Source of the DNA: Calothrix sp. PCC 7716
GTDB lineage: Bacteria > Cyanobacteriota > Cyanobacteriia > Cyanobacteriales > Nostocaceae
DNA length: 64,000 nucleotides
Direction: 5' to 3'
NCBI RefSeq assembly: GCF_019977735.1
Contig: NZ_AP025018.1
Span: 9,304,580 to 9,368,579, forward strand
A program made the translations under genes and the position numbers. Under the pieces are notes generated by a model. That model was not told where the DNA came from, did no database searches, and saw only the letters and a list, made by a program, of their open reading frames with translations. Below, piece after piece: positions 18,916 to 29,350 of the stretch. The first letter of the stretch is position 1; each line of letters starts with the position of its first letter.

Positions 18916-19428
18916 ATGAGTGACTTGATTGCTATCGGCTTCAAAGATGAGTTTAAAGCAGATGAGGTTTTAATTGAACTTAGAAAAATGGAACGAGAGC
19001 ATCTTATTGACTTAGAAGATGCTGCAATAGTTGTCAGAAAAAGAGAAGGCAAAGTCAAAATTAAACAAACCCAAGAACTTGTGACATCTGGTGCATTAAC
19101 TGGGGGTTTTTGGGGGCTTCTTCTTGGTATGTTATTTTTACATCCTTTCCTTGCAATTTTTGGCGCCGCTGCTGGTGCAATTTCGGGAGCGTTTACAGAT
19201 ATTGGTATTGATGATAACTTTATTAGAGAACTCGGCAATACTATTGAACCAGGAACATCTGCTTTATTTATCCTGGTGAAAAAATCAACTCCTGATAAGG
19301 TTTTGGATGAATTAAGCCAATTTGAGGGTAAAGTTTTGCGAACTTCGTTATCGAAAGAAGATGAAGCAAAATTACAGGCAGCTTTAACAAAATTTAAAGC
19401 TCAGGAAGAGGTTACTAGCGCAATTTAA
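18916..19428 (+). CDS. DUF1269-family membrane stress protein
   Basis: 170 residues. An N-terminal ferredoxin-like half (FKDEFKADEVLIELRKM ... EDAAIVVRK) is followed by a glycine-rich membrane hairpin (LTGGFWGLLLGMLF ... GAAAGAISGAFTDIGI) and a C-terminal TSALFILVKK segment. This is the DUF1269 layout. AGGAG lies 7 bases upstream. The role is not established. Confidence 0.85.
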   Translation: MSDLIAIGFKDEFKADEVLIELRKMEREHLIDLEDAAIVVRKREGKVKIKQTQELVTSGALTGGFWGLLLGMLFLHPFLAIFGAAAGAISGAFTDIGIDDNFIRELGNTIEPGTSALFILVKKSTPDKVLDELSQFEGKVLRTSLSKEDEAKLQAALTKFKAQEEVTSAI

Positions 19429-19451
19429 TTTCCATCAATTACCGCAAATCT

Positions 19452-19486
19452 TTCCTCTCTTCTTATACTCTTAGGGAAGAGAGGAA
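19452..19486 (+). terminator. Hairpin after DUF1269 gene
   Basis: An 11-bp perfect stem (TTCCTCTCTTC with its complement). It is not followed by a T-run, so termination is only likely. Confidence 0.4.
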
Positions 19487-19528
19487 GGAGAAATTTAAGT
19501 AAAATTTATATTGGGAGGAAAACTCTGC

Positions 19529-19825
19529 ATGGCAAATTTTAAATTTTCTCTTCGTCAACTCCATCGTATTCTCGCTCCTTTAATGGCTTTACCTTTGTTG
19601 TTAAGTTTGACTACGGGGACAGCTTATGCAGTTTCAGAGATTGTATTCAAAGATGAGCGTTTTCGGTGGTTGATTAAAATTCATGAAGGGAATTTTGGGT
19701 GGATTAATTTGGAGGATATCTATCCGTTTATAAATGCAGCAGGTTTATTAACTTTAATTATTACTGGTGCTTGGATGTGGTTTCAAACACAAAAAAAATC
19801 GAAAGTTAGACATTACAAGAATTAA
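19529..19825 (+). CDS. PepSY-associated transmembrane-helix protein
   Basis: 98 residues from ATG 19529, with GGGAGGA 9 bases upstream. The sequence FSLRQLHRILAPLMALPLLL, then W-L-I-K-I-H-E-G-N-F-G and YPFINAAGLLTLIITGAWMW matches short proteins with PepSY-type transmembrane helices. Two membrane segments are seen. The conserved His residues could contact haem or metal; that is speculation. Confidence 0.7.
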   Translation: MANFKFSLRQLHRILAPLMALPLLLSLTTGTAYAVSEIVFKDERFRWLIKIHEGNFGWINLEDIYPFINAAGLLTLIITGAWMWFQTQKKSKVRHYKN

Positions 19826-19907
19826 AATAATTTATTTTAGTAATTAAATGTGCAAATGTTAATAATTAGGTCAGTTTTAACATTTTAAAGAAACTCAGGT
19901 GTTTAAT

Positions 19908-20420
19908 ATGTTCAAAAAGATTTTAGTTGCAATAGATTGTTCCAAATTTAGTAAACGAGTTTTTGAAGAAGCACTTCTCCAAGCAAAATCTAACGCTGCT
20001 AGCCTTATGATTTTACATGTTCTGTCTCCAGATGAGTCGGGTTGCCCGGATACCTCTGGTCTTTTAAACACTTACTACTATTCAGAGACAGATACCACGG
20101 CAACAGAACACTGCCAGCAAATGTGGGATAGATTTTCTAAAAAAGCTTTAGAAATGCTAAAAGCGAAGGCTGCTGAAGCAAAAGTTGCTGGAATAAACGT
20201 AGAATTTACTCAAAAAATCGGTAGTCCTGGTCAAACTATTTGTGAAGTCGCCCTTGATTGGGAAGCTGACTTAATTGTAATTGGGCGCCGGGGTCATTCA
20301 AGCTTAGATGAACTATTTCTCGGCAGTGTCAGTAATTACGTACTTCATAATGCTCCTTGTTCGGTACTAACTGTGCAATTAGCTTTAAAAAAAGTAACTT
20401 TTCAAACTAGTCAAACATAA
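19908..20420 (+). CDS. Universal stress protein (UspA family)
   Basis: 170 residues from ATG 19908; a GTG at 19899 is in frame. It starts FKKILVAIDCSKFSKRVFEE and has the ATP-binding G-x2-G-x9-G(S) motif as GRRGHSSLDELFLGS near residue 130. It is a single-domain cytosolic stress protein, set among metal and stress genes. Confidence 0.93.
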   Translation: MFKKILVAIDCSKFSKRVFEEALLQAKSNAASLMILHVLSPDESGCPDTSGLLNTYYYSETDTTATEHCQQMWDRFSKKALEMLKAKAAEAKVAGINVEFTQKIGSPGQTICEVALDWEADLIVIGRRGHSSLDELFLGSVSNYVLHNAPCSVLTVQLALKKVTFQTSQT

Positions 20421-20430
20421 GGGTTTAATT

Positions 20431-20514
20431 ATGATTTATTTTATATTCTTTTTAGCAGTGGCTGTATGCCTCCTGATGCTAATTTTTGTGTTTAAAATTT
20501 TGGCATCTAGGTAA
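20431..20514 (+). CDS. Possible 27-residue single-helix membrane peptide
   Basis: Encodes MIYFIFFLAVAVCLLMLIFV plus a short basic end, a single membrane helix with positive C terminus. AAGGG lies 9 bases before the ATG. It lies between the stress protein and the CopB-type ATPase. It resembles KdpF-size ATPase-associated peptides in form only. Confidence 0.45.
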   Translation: MIYFIFFLAVAVCLLMLIFVFKILASR

Positions 20515-20577
20515 AGGGATAAACTAAAAGCTAAGTTCAAACGGGGTTCAAACTTAACAATCAGGGAATTTTTAGCT

Positions 20578-22629
20578 ATGCAGCATCAACATTCCCACCA
20601 GGGAAATCATCAAAACCATTCACAAAATTTACAAACTAATTCCCAATCTCATCGCGAACATGGGAAACATGATAAACACGCAGGACATAATCCAGAGATA
20701 TTTAAGCGCCGCTTTTTTATCTGTTTGATATTGACAATACCTGTTCTTTACTTTGCTCCTTCTTTTCAAAACTGGTTTAACTATGAGGCTATACAATTTT
20801 TAGGCGCTGGGTGGGTGAGTCCAATCCTAGGCATAATTATTTATTTTTATGGTGGTTGGGTGTTCCTTAAAGGAGCTTGGTACGAACTTCAAAATAAGAT
20901 TGGGATGATGACACTGATTGCTTTGGCAATCACTGTAGCTTTTGTTTACAGTTTGGCAGTTTCTTTAGGGTTAAAAGGTGAGCCTTTTTACTGGGAGCTA
21001 GTGACTCTGGTAGATGTGATGCTGCTAGGCCATTGGATTGAGATGGCATCTGTACAGGGAGCTAGTCGTGCTTTAGAACACCTGGCAAATTTAGTACCCG
21101 ACGTTGCTCATCGCTTTGTACGGGAACGTATAGAAGATGTAGCTGTTGCTGATTTACAGGAAAATGACTTGATTCTTATCCGTCCAGGAGAGCAGGTTCC
21201 CATAGATGGGGAGGTGGAAGAAGGAATTTCTAGCGTTAACGAAGCGTTTCTGACGGGGGAATCTCGTCCAGTAACAAAGCAAGTTGGAGATGAGGTGGTA
21301 GCAGGGGCTGTTAATGCTGAAGGTGCTTTAACTGTAAAAGTAACCCGCACAGGTGAGCAAACGACACTTAGCCAGATTATGCGCTTAGTGGAAGAAGCCC
21401 AATCTTCTCGCAGCCGTTTTCAAGCGCTAGCTGACCAAATTGCTTATTGGCTGACTTTAGTTGCTATTGGTGTAGGAACACTAACATTTGCCATCTGGTT
21501 AGGAGTAGGCAAAGGGCTAGTATTTGCACTCGAACGAGCTGTAACAGTTTTGGTAATAGCTTGTCCCCACGCTCTGGGTTTAGCTATACCTCTGGTAATA
21601 GTCAATGCTACTGCATTGTCTGCAAAGCACGGCATTTTAGTGCGACGACGAGAAGCCTTTGAACGCGCGCGGAAAATCAAAGCTATTGCCTTTGACAAAA
21701 CCGGAACTTTGACCGAAGGTCAATTTGGCGTACAGCGAATTTATACTGAAGGTATAGATGAGTTAGAAGCGCTCTCTATTGCTGCGGCTCTAGAATCTTT
21801 GTCAGAACATCCTTTGGCTCAAGCAGTGGTGCGAGAAGCGGATAACCGTCTGGTGTCTATACCAAAAGCAAGAGATTTCCAGGCAGTAGCAGGTAAGGGA
21901 GTTGAAGGAGTTGTTAACGGTAAACCGTATCGCGTTGGGCGACCGGAATGGGTGCAAGAGTTGAATTTGTTATTTCCCAACAGACTGCAAGCTGATTTAG
22001 AAAAAATAGAGTCTCGTGGTGAAAGTGCGATCGCTCTTTTAAATAGTGAACAACTAGTTGCTTTGTTTGGGTTGGCAGACCAAGTACGAGAACAGGCACA
22101 TGCTACAGTACAGCGGTTTCAGGAAATGCAGGTTGAAGTAATTATGATTACTGGAGACGCTGAAGCAGTTGCAAAAACTGTTGCTGATGATTTGGGTATT
22201 AACCGCTACTACGCGCGCGTTTTACCCCAAGATAAAGCTGCCATCATCCGTAAATTAAAAACTTTGCAGCCCACAGCGTTTGTTGGTGACGGTGTAAACG
22301 ATGCACCCGCATTATTTGAGTCAGATTTGGGACTTGCGATTGGCGCCGGCACTAATGTAGCAATTGAGTCTGCTGATTTAGTGCTAATTAAGAGCAATCC
22401 TTTAGATGCTGCCTACGCTCTAAAACTATCAAAAGCCACCTACGGCAAAATGCTCCAAAACCTTTTCTGGGCTACTGGCTATAACGTTATTGGTATTCCT
22501 TTAGCGGCAGGCGTTGCTTATCCTTTAGGCATCTTGCTCCCTCCAGCTTTAGCAGCAGTGTTTATGAGTGTTTCGACGGTGGTTGTATCCATTAATGCGA
22601 TGCTGCTGCGACGAGTACGGTTAAGTTAA
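20578..22629 (+). CDS. copB: CopB-type (P1B-3) copper-exporting ATPase
   Basis: 683 residues with a very His-rich N terminus (MQHQHSHQGNHQNHSQ and more, to about residue 40). The metal site is C329-P-H331 in CPHALGLAIPLVI, with YN in helix 7 and MSVST ... N-A in helix 8, the P1B-3 signature. The phosphorylation site is DKTGT (Asp373), and the hinge is [11 protein letters not shown]1B-3 pumps export copper or silver from the cytosol. No metal operator of the two types seen elsewhere precedes it. Confidence 0.94.
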   Translation: MQHQHSHQGNHQNHSQNLQTNSQSHREHGKHDKHAGHNPEIFKRRFFICLILTIPVLYFAPSFQNWFNYEAIQFLGAGWVSPILGIIIYFYGGWVFLKGAWYELQNKIGMMTLIALAITVAFVYSLAVSLGLKGEPFYWELVTLVDVMLLGHWIEMASVQGASRALEHLANLVPDVAHRFVRERIEDVAVADLQENDLILIRPGEQVPIDGEVEEGISSVNEAFLTGESRPVTKQVGDEVVAGAVNAEGALTVKVTRTGEQTTLSQIMRLVEEAQSSRSRFQALADQIAYWLTLVAIGVGTLTFAIWLGVGKGLVFALERAVTVLVIACPHALGLAIPLVIVNATALSAKHGILVRRREAFERARKIKAIAFDKTGTLTEGQFGVQRIYTEGIDELEALSIAAALESLSEHPLAQAVVREADNRLVSIPKARDFQAVAGKGVEGVVNGKPYRVGRPEWVQELNLLFPNRLQADLEKIESRGESAIALLNSEQLVALFGLADQVREQAHATVQRFQEMQVEVIMITGDAEAVAKTVADDLGINRYYARVLPQDKAAIIRKLKTLQPTAFVGDGVNDAPALFESDLGLAIGAGTNVAIESADLVLIKSNPLDAAYALKLSKATYGKMLQNLFWATGYNVIGIPLAAGVAYPLGILLPPALAAVFMSVSTVVVSINAMLLRRVRLS

Positions 22630-22663
22630 GTTTAATGGTTGAAAAATTAGCATAATTACAAGC

Positions 22664-22987
22664 ATGAATTTATATCCAAAACTACAACAGAACCCTCAAT
22701 CTTACAGACAGCTTGCAATTAATTTGAAGACTTTATTATTGGTAATTGCATCACCAATGATAATTGGAGTAATTTTTACTGTTCATATTTTGTTTATCAT
22801 TCTGATATCCCAAAATATTATGGCATTAGTCAGCTATATGTTCCAGATTGACATAACTACAAAGTCTCAAACCTTTCACATAATGAACTTTTTGTTAACT
22901 TTGATGTCTTTCTTTTTAGGAACGGCTGTATTTTTCACACTATTAATTACAGTTTACAACCTATTTATAGCAAAGCAAAAATCGTAG
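22664..22987 (+). CDS. DUF5676-like membrane protein (copy 2)
   Basis: 107 residues, same layout as the protein at 18482: polar N terminus, membrane helix (about 28-50), an IDITT segment, second helix and a final VYNLF. It follows the CopB-type ATPase by 34 bases. The two copies are clearly diverged. Confidence 0.6.
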   Translation: MNLYPKLQQNPQSYRQLAINLKTLLLVIASPMIIGVIFTVHILFIILISQNIMALVSYMFQIDITTKSQTFHIMNFLLTLMSFFLGTAVFFTLLITVYNLFIAKQKS

Positions 22988-23044
22988 TAAACACCACTGA
23001 TACAGTACAAAGCTTTTTATCCAAAAATCAAATAGGAGTTTGAT

Positions 23045-25426
23045 ATGACAACAACCATTTTGACTAAATCCAAGCCTCTTACCGCAGACGAACTACATAA
23101 AATAAACGCTTACTGGCGTGCAGCTAATTATCTTTCGGTTGGACAAATCTATTTACTTAGTAATCCCCTGCTTCGTGAACCTCTGAAACTTGAGCATATC
23201 AAGCCCAGGTTGCTTGGGCATTGGGGTACTACTCCAGGTCTTAACTTTATCTATGTTCATTTCAACCGCTTGATAAAATTACATGACCTTAACGTTATAT
23301 ATGTTGCAGGTCCTGGTCATGGTGGTCCAGGTTTAGTTGCCAATAACTACCTAGAGGGAACTTACAGTGAATATTACCCAAATATCTCTCAGGATGAAGA
23401 AGGAATGAAGCAGCTATTCAAACAATTCTCTTTTCCTGGTGGTATTCCCAGCCATGTCGCCCCAGAAACTCCTGGCTCAATCCACGAGGGAGGCGAACTT
23501 GGTTACTCACTTCTTCACGCCTATGGTGCTGCTTTCGACAACCCCGATTTGCTGGTTTGCTGTGTGGTTGGTGATGGTGAAGCAGAAACTGCTTCCCTCG
23601 CTACCAGTTGGCACTCCAACAAGTTTCTTAACCCAGTACATGACGGTGCTGTTCTCCCAATTTTACATTTAAATGGTTACAAAATTGCCGGACCAACGAT
23701 ACTGGCACGGTTGAGTAAAGAGGAACTGGAGTATTTATTTCTTGGCTACGGCTATAAACCTTATTTTGTCGAGGGTTCTGACCCCGAAATCATGCATCAG
23801 CTAATGGCAGGCGCCCTCGACACTATTATTGCCGAAATTAAAGCTATTCAGAAAGATGCCCGCACTAATGGTTTTTCTCAGCGTCCGCAGTGGCCTATGC
23901 TAATTCTGCAAACACCCAAGGGCTGGACGGGACCAAAAATTGTAGATAATGTGCAGGTTGAGGATACTTTTCGTTCTCATCAGGTTCCTTTATCAGAGAT
24001 GGCAAGCAACCCTGAACATTTAAAATTGCTAGAAGAGTGGATGAAGAGCTACAAGCCCGAAGAACTCTTCGATGAAAATGGAACACTAATTACGGAACTT
24101 CAAGAACTTGCGCCTAATGGCGATTTACGTATTGGTGCAAACCCCCACACCAATGGCGGCTTGTTACTTAAAGAGCTAAAAATGCCTGATTTTAGAAATT
24201 ACGCCGTTGAAGTGGTTAAACCCGGCACCGTTTACGCAGAATCAACCCGTGTAATGGGATACTTCTTGCGCGATGTTGTCAAGCTTAATAAAAAGAGTAG
24301 AAATTTTCGAGTAATGGGTCCAGACGAAACCAACTCCAATCGCCTCAATGCTTTGTTTGAGGTAACAAATCGGGTTTCCACTGCCGAAATTCTCCCAATA
24401 GACGACCATATTTCTCCGGATGGCCGGGTGATGGAGGTTCTTAGCGAAAATATGTGCCAAGGCTGGCTAGAAGGATATCTTTTGACAGGCCGCCACGGTT
24501 TATTCTCTTGCTACGAGGCATTTATACATATTATCGACTCAATGTTTAACCAGCACGCCAAGTGGTTGAAAACTACTCGTCACATTGCTTGGCGCCGACC
24601 AATAGCTTCCCTCAACTACCTGCTAACTTCCCACGTTTGGCGACAAGACCACAATGGCTTTTCCCACCAAGACCCAGGCTTTATCGACCATGTAGTCAAC
24701 AAAAAGGCTGATATCATCCGGGTGTACTTGCCTCCAGACGCTAACACATTGCTCTCAGTAACCAATCACTGTCTGCACAGTCGCCACTATATCAACCTCA
24801 TTATTGCTGGGAAACAACCCGAATTGCAGTGGCTGGACATAGACAGTGCTATCAAGCATTGTACTGCTGGACTTGGTATTTGGAATTGGGCAAGTAACGA
24901 TCACGCAACTGAACCCGATGTTGTAATGGCTTGTGCTGGTGATGTACCAACTCTAGAAACCCTCGCTGCTGTTGATTTTTTGCGACAACATTTTCCCGAT
25001 TTGAAAATTCGTGTGGTCAACGTAGTGGATTTGATGACGTTACAACCCAAGAGCGAACATCCTCATGGCTTGTCTGATAAAGACTTTGACTCAATTTTCA
25101 CGCCTGACAAGCCAATTGTTTTTGCCTATCATGGCTACCCTTGGTTAATTCATCGTTTGACCTATCATCGTACTAACCACCATAACCTTCATGTTCGAGG
25201 ATATAAGGAAGAAGGAACTACTACCACACCTTTTGATATGGTCGTGCTTAACGACCTCGACCGCTTCCATTTGGCACAGGATGTAATTGATCGGGTTTCA
25301 CGACTTAAGTATATCGGCGCCCATGTGAAAGAAATTATTCGTAATAAACTCATTGATCACAAGCACTATATCACTAAGCATGGAGAAGATATGCCAGAGA
25401 TTAGTAATTGGAAGTGGCCATACTAG
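23045..25426 (+). CDS. xfp: Phosphoketolase (xylulose-5-phosphate/fructose-6-phosphate)
   Basis: 793 residues, full length. Thiamine-diphosphate site residues are visible: [15 protein letters not shown] near 60, AGPGHGGPG near 90, PGGIPSHV with [12 protein letters not shown] near 140, and GDGEAET near 178. It cleaves xylulose 5-phosphate to acetyl phosphate and glyceraldehyde 3-phosphate in the cytosol. AGGAG lies 8 bases upstream. It is a carbon-metabolism gene placed between metal and Mg-type ATPases, so its job here may be stress-related. Confidence 0.97.
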   Translation: MTTTILTKSKPLTADELHKINAYWRAANYLSVGQIYLLSNPLLREPLKLEHIKPRLLGHWGTTPGLNFIYVHFNRLIKLHDLNVIYVAGPGHGGPGLVANNYLEGTYSEYYPNISQDEEGMKQLFKQFSFPGGIPSHVAPETPGSIHEGGELGYSLLHAYGAAFDNPDLLVCCVVGDGEAETASLATSWHSNKFLNPVHDGAVLPILHLNGYKIAGPTILARLSKEELEYLFLGYGYKPYFVEGSDPEIMHQLMAGALDTIIAEIKAIQKDARTNGFSQRPQWPMLILQTPKGWTGPKIVDNVQVEDTFRSHQVPLSEMASNPEHLKLLEEWMKSYKPEELFDENGTLITELQELAPNGDLRIGANPHTNGGLLLKELKMPDFRNYAVEVVKPGTVYAESTRVMGYFLRDVVKLNKKSRNFRVMGPDETNSNRLNALFEVTNRVSTAEILPIDDHISPDGRVMEVLSENMCQGWLEGYLLTGRHGLFSCYEAFIHIIDSMFNQHAKWLKTTRHIAWRRPIASLNYLLTSHVWRQDHNGFSHQDPGFIDHVVNKKADIIRVYLPPDANTLLSVTNHCLHSRHYINLIIAGKQPELQWLDIDSAIKHCTAGLGIWNWASNDHATEPDVVMACAGDVPTLETLAAVDFLRQHFPDLKIRVVNVVDLMTLQPKSEHPHGLSDKDFDSIFTPDKPIVFAYHGYPWLIHRLTYHRTNHHNLHVRGYKEEGTTTTPFDMVVLNDLDRFHLAQDVIDRVSRLKYIGAHVKEIIRNKLIDHKHYITKHGEDMPEISNWKWPY

Positions 25427-25510
25427 AACATGTTTCGACTAAACGTGAGTGTATTTATACATATTAAAATTTGTAATTTTTCCCTCTTTCGTCTCTCACA
25501 ACCAAGTCCT

Positions 25511-28033
25511 ATGAACCAGCCCTCAATTCCATTTTGGAGTATCCCTACTAGCCAACTGCTTCAGGAACTGCAAACTAGAGCGCAAGGATTAACTGATGAA
25601 GAAGCAAAGCAACAACTAGCTCATTATGGTTTTAATCTCCTCAAACCCAAGCAAAAGTTAAATATTTTGACGCTTCTATTAGCTCAATTCCGGAGTCCGG
25701 TTATTCTAATATTGATATTTGCTGCTGGGTTATCTTTTTTCGTTCACGATCATACGGATGGTTTGATTATCCTGGTCATTGTCTTTGTTAGCGGACTACT
25801 GGGGTTTTGGCAAGAACGGGGAGCTGTTGATGCGGTAGCAAAGTTGCTAGCTATTGTCCAAGCAAAAGTAATGGTGCTGCGAAATAACAATACCCTAACT
25901 GTTTCAACAGAAGAAATTGTTCCTGGAGATGTCATTGTCCTTACCGCAGGAGGAACCATTCCGGGTGACTGTATAGTTTTAAAATCTAAAGACCTGTTTA
26001 TTGATGAAGCAGCCTTAACAGGGGAGACTTACCCAGTTGTAAAAATGGCTGGCGTTTTGCCACCCGAAACACCTCTAAGCAGGCGAACTAATGTTCTGTT
26101 TATGGGTACTCATGTAGTTAGCGGTACAGGTGAAGCTGTAGTAATATGCACGGGTAAGCATACGGAATTTGGTAAAGTCTCTGAGCGATTGCAACTCAGA
26201 CAGCCAGAGACCGACTTTGAACGCGGCATTAAGCTATTTGGCTATTTCCTTTTGGAAGTCACATTGATACTGGTAATTGCTATTTTTGCCATCAATGTAT
26301 ACTTAGCACGCCCAGTTTTAGATGCTTTTCTCTTTGCCTTGGCTTTAGCAGTTGGGCTAACGCCGCAATTGCTGCCAGCAATTATAAGTGTTAACTTGGC
26401 TCACGGTGCTAAACGTATGGCTGGGCACAAGGTAATTGTCAAACGCCTTGCCTCAATTGAAAACTTTGGCAGCATGAATGTGCTGTGTTCTGATAAAACT
26501 GGTACTTTAACTGAAGGTGTTGTTCGCATTCACACTGCACTCGATATTGACGGCAATAAAAATGAAGCTGTACTTTTCTATGCTTACCTCAATGCATTTT
26601 ACGAAACTGGCTATGTAAATCCAATCGATGAAGCTATCCGTAACCACCAGCAGTTTGAATTGTCAGGTTATCAAAAATTAGATGAAAGTCCCTATGACTT
26701 TATTCGCAAGCGATTGAGTATCTTGGTTGTCAAAGATAAGGAGCATCTGCTGGTTACTAAAGGCGCGCTAAAAAATGTATTAGATGTATGTTCAGTAGCA
26801 AAAATGGCAGATGGAGCGATTGCTGATATAAATACAGTGCAAGAATCAATTCAGCAACGCTATGAGGATTTTGGTAAACAAGGTTTTCGTACTTTGGGAA
26901 TTGCTATCCGGGATATTGGTTCTATTTCCCGCATCAGCAAAGACCAAGAAACTGAAATGACTTTTTTAGGCTTTCTGCTTCTTACTGATCCCCCTAAAGC
27001 TGGCATTATTAACACCATTAGCAATCTTGATTATTTGGGCGTTTCCCTAAAGATGATTACAGGTGACAACCAGCGAGTTGCTGCTAGCATTGGTCAACAA
27101 ATGGGATTTGTCAATCTTAAAATACTCACTGGCTCAGACCTACATCAAGTTAGTGATGAAGCACTTATAAAACAGGTCAACGATGTTAATGTTTTTGCTG
27201 AAGTTGAGCCAAACCAGAAAGAACGCATCATTTTGGCACTTAAAAAAGCTGGTAATGTGGTTGGCTACTTGGGGGATGGAATCAACGATGCTTCAGCCCT
27301 GCATGTAGCTGATGTTGGAATTTCGGTAAATAGTGCGGTGGATGTGGCTAAAGAGACGGCTGATATTGTACTGCTAGAAAAAAACTTGGATGTATTGGTG
27401 CAAGGAGTACAAGAAGGGCGCCTAACCTTTGCTAACACGCTCAAGTACGTCTTTATGGCAACCAGCGCTAATTTTGGTAATATGTTTAGCATGGCAGGCG
27501 CCTCTCTATTTCTACCATTCCTGCCACTGTTACCAAAGCAAATTTTGCTCACCAATTTACTAACAGATTTTCCAGAAATGACAATTGCTACTGATAGCGT
27601 AGACCCGGATATGATTAGCAAACCTCGCCGTTGGGACATTAAGTTTATTCGTAATTTCATGCTCGTCTTTGGCTTAATTAGTTCAGCTTTTGACTATCTT
27701 ACCTTTGGTACATTACTATTCACTCTGCACGCTACACCCAATCAATTTAGAACGGGTTGGTTTATGGAATCTGTAATTTCTGCTTCTCTGATTGTGTTAG
27801 TAATTCGCACTCGTAAGCCTTTTTTCAAAAGTCAACCAGGTAAGTATTTATTAATTGCAACATTACTAATTATAGGCATCACTATAATTCTGCCTTTTAC
27901 ATCTTTGGCTAAACCCTTTGATTTCCAAGCATTAAAATCAAATTTTTTATTATTATTAGGAATTATTGTGATCATCTATATTATAGTAGCGGATAAAGCT
28001 AAACAAATATTTTACCAAAAAGTTAAATATTAA
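25511..28033 (+). CDS. MgtA-like P3B-type cation ATPase
   Basis: 840 residues from ATG 25511 (MNQPSIPFW). An ATG at 25430, four bases after the phosphoketolase stop, adds 27 residues that look non-coding. The N-terminal cation ATPase domain has AQGLTDEEAKQQLAHYGFN. The helix-4 motif is VGLTPQLLPAIISVNLAHGA and the phosphorylation site [11 protein letters not shown], as in MgtA/MgtB. The Q-L-L-P replaces the usual E-M-L-P of MgtA. There are about ten membrane helices. Mg2+ uptake is the family role; it is not proven here. Confidence 0.9.
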   Translation: MNQPSIPFWSIPTSQLLQELQTRAQGLTDEEAKQQLAHYGFNLLKPKQKLNILTLLLAQFRSPVILILIFAAGLSFFVHDHTDGLIILVIVFVSGLLGFWQERGAVDAVAKLLAIVQAKVMVLRNNNTLTVSTEEIVPGDVIVLTAGGTIPGDCIVLKSKDLFIDEAALTGETYPVVKMAGVLPPETPLSRRTNVLFMGTHVVSGTGEAVVICTGKHTEFGKVSERLQLRQPETDFERGIKLFGYFLLEVTLILVIAIFAINVYLARPVLDAFLFALALAVGLTPQLLPAIISVNLAHGAKRMAGHKVIVKRLASIENFGSMNVLCSDKTGTLTEGVVRIHTALDIDGNKNEAVLFYAYLNAFYETGYVNPIDEAIRNHQQFELSGYQKLDESPYDFIRKRLSILVVKDKEHLLVTKGALKNVLDVCSVAKMADGAIADINTVQESIQQRYEDFGKQGFRTLGIAIRDIGSISRISKDQETEMTFLGFLLLTDPPKAGIINTISNLDYLGVSLKMITGDNQRVAASIGQQMGFVNLKILTGSDLHQVSDEALIKQVNDVNVFAEVEPNQKERIILALKKAGNVVGYLGDGINDASALHVADVGISVNSAVDVAKETADIVLLEKNLDVLVQGVQEGRLTFANTLKYVFMATSANFGNMFSMAGASLFLPFLPLLPKQILLTNLLTDFPEMTIATDSVDPDMISKPRRWDIKFIRNFMLVFGLISSAFDYLTFGTLLFTLHATPNQFRTGWFMESVISASLIVLVIRTRKPFFKSQPGKYLLIATLLIIGITIILPFTSLAKPFDFQALKSNFLLLLGIIVIIYIIVADKAKQIFYQKVKY

Positions 28034-28062
28034 GCTGATTTTACCTACATTATATTATTTCC

Positions 28063-28275
28063 ATGCTTAATCAATTTTTAAAATTATCAAAAATTCAAAG
28101 CATCTGTACAAAAATGGCACAAATCCAAGTAAATTCTGAAATTAAAGGAGAAGGTATAAACATTTACAAGTTGTTTAAAAGCACAATTAACATTGTATTG
28201 ATGTTTACAGCTTGTTTACTATTCTGCCATTCACCTGCCTTAATTAATATGGTTTTAGGACATTTATCCCACTAA
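28063..28275 (+). CDS. Small protein of unknown function, one C-terminal helix
   Basis: 70 residues, or 53 if started at the Met at 28114. It has a polar N-terminal half, then NIVLMFTACLLFCHSPALIN as a membrane helix. No clear ribosome site. It lies between the MgtA-like ATPase and htpX. Not recognised. Confidence 0.4.
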   Translation: MLNQFLKLSKIQSICTKMAQIQVNSEIKGEGINIYKLFKSTINIVLMFTACLLFCHSPALINMVLGHLSH

Positions 28276-28355
28276 AATTGTAGAAAAATATGAACCATCA
28301 TACTCTTTTCAGTTTAAACATAACTATTTACTAGTAAAAATTTGTAAAGCATATT

Positions 28356-29195
28356 ATGAATATTCTACGTACAACTTTTTTAATGGCGCTGCTGATTGTT
28401 TTATTTGTACTGGCTGGACAGTTAATTGGCGGACAATCGGGAATGACAATTGCTTTCATTCTGGCACTAGGAATGAACTTTTTTAGCTACTGGTTTTCTG
28501 ACAAAATGGTTCTCAAACTTTACAATGCCCAGGAAATTAAACAAGACGATGCACCCCAGTTGTGGGAAGTTGTTGCCCAACTAACTCAACGTGCGAAACT
28601 TCCAATGCCACGAGTTTATGTGATTCCCTCAGACCAGCCTAATGCATTTGCAACAGGGCGTAATCCCAAACACGCGGCAGTTGCCATCACAACAGGCATT
28701 TTAGAGATACTCGATTGGGAGGAAATTGCAGGTGTTCTTGGCCACGAATTAGCACACGTAAAGCATTACGATATCCTCACAAGTACTATCGCCGCCACTA
28801 TTGCTGGGGCAATTACTTATTTGGCTCAGTTTGCTTACTGGCTCCCTCTGGGACGCAGTGATAGTCGCAATGGCAATCCTTTTGTAGCACTTCTATTATT
28901 AATTACTGCTCCATTTGCAGCCATGCTAATCCAGATGGCAATTTCGCGCTCACGTGAATTTGAAGCTGATGCTGGTGGAGCTAAAGTTTCCGGTAATCCT
29001 CTGGCACTAGCTAATGCTCTACGTAAACTTGAAGCAGGCGCACGCAAAATTCCAATGGATAATGCCACTCCTGCCACTGCACACCTATTTCAAGTTAGTC
29101 CCTTTAGCGGCGCCAGAAATGGTATAAACAATCTTTTTTCTACTCATCCTTCAACTGAGGAACGCATCCGCCGACTAGAGGCAATGGCTAGGTAA
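28356..29195 (+). CDS. htpX: HtpX-like membrane zinc metalloprotease (M48B)
   Basis: 279 residues. Two N-terminal membrane helices (about 5-45), the zinc motif HELAHVKHYDIL near residue 130, two further hydrophobic segments (about 145-200), then SREFEADAGGAKVSG with the third zinc-ligand Glu. The C terminus has THPSTEERIRRLE. HtpX degrades misfolded membrane proteins, which fits envelope damage under metal stress. Confidence 0.95.
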   Translation: MNILRTTFLMALLIVLFVLAGQLIGGQSGMTIAFILALGMNFFSYWFSDKMVLKLYNAQEIKQDDAPQLWEVVAQLTQRAKLPMPRVYVIPSDQPNAFATGRNPKHAAVAITTGILEILDWEEIAGVLGHELAHVKHYDILTSTIAATIAGAITYLAQFAYWLPLGRSDSRNGNPFVALLLLITAPFAAMLIQMAISRSREFEADAGGAKVSGNPLALANALRKLEAGARKIPMDNATPATAHLFQVSPFSGARNGINNLFSTHPSTEERIRRLEAMAR

Positions 29196-29350
29196 AAAAC
29201 TGAGAAAATCAGATTTTTATAAACAAATGAAAAACAAGGCAATCAATTGTTGGATTGATTTTCAACAGTACAATCCTTCAAAGCATTAAAATCAACAATA
29301 AAAACGCTCGAACGGATTTATCAAAACCATCTATATAGGACATTGTAGTC

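Noticed and set aside
23045-28033. Phosphoketolase plus MgtA-like ATPase as a dedicated two-gene system
   Set aside because: They are close (84 bases to the preferred ATPase start), but nothing else in the sequence links their functions.
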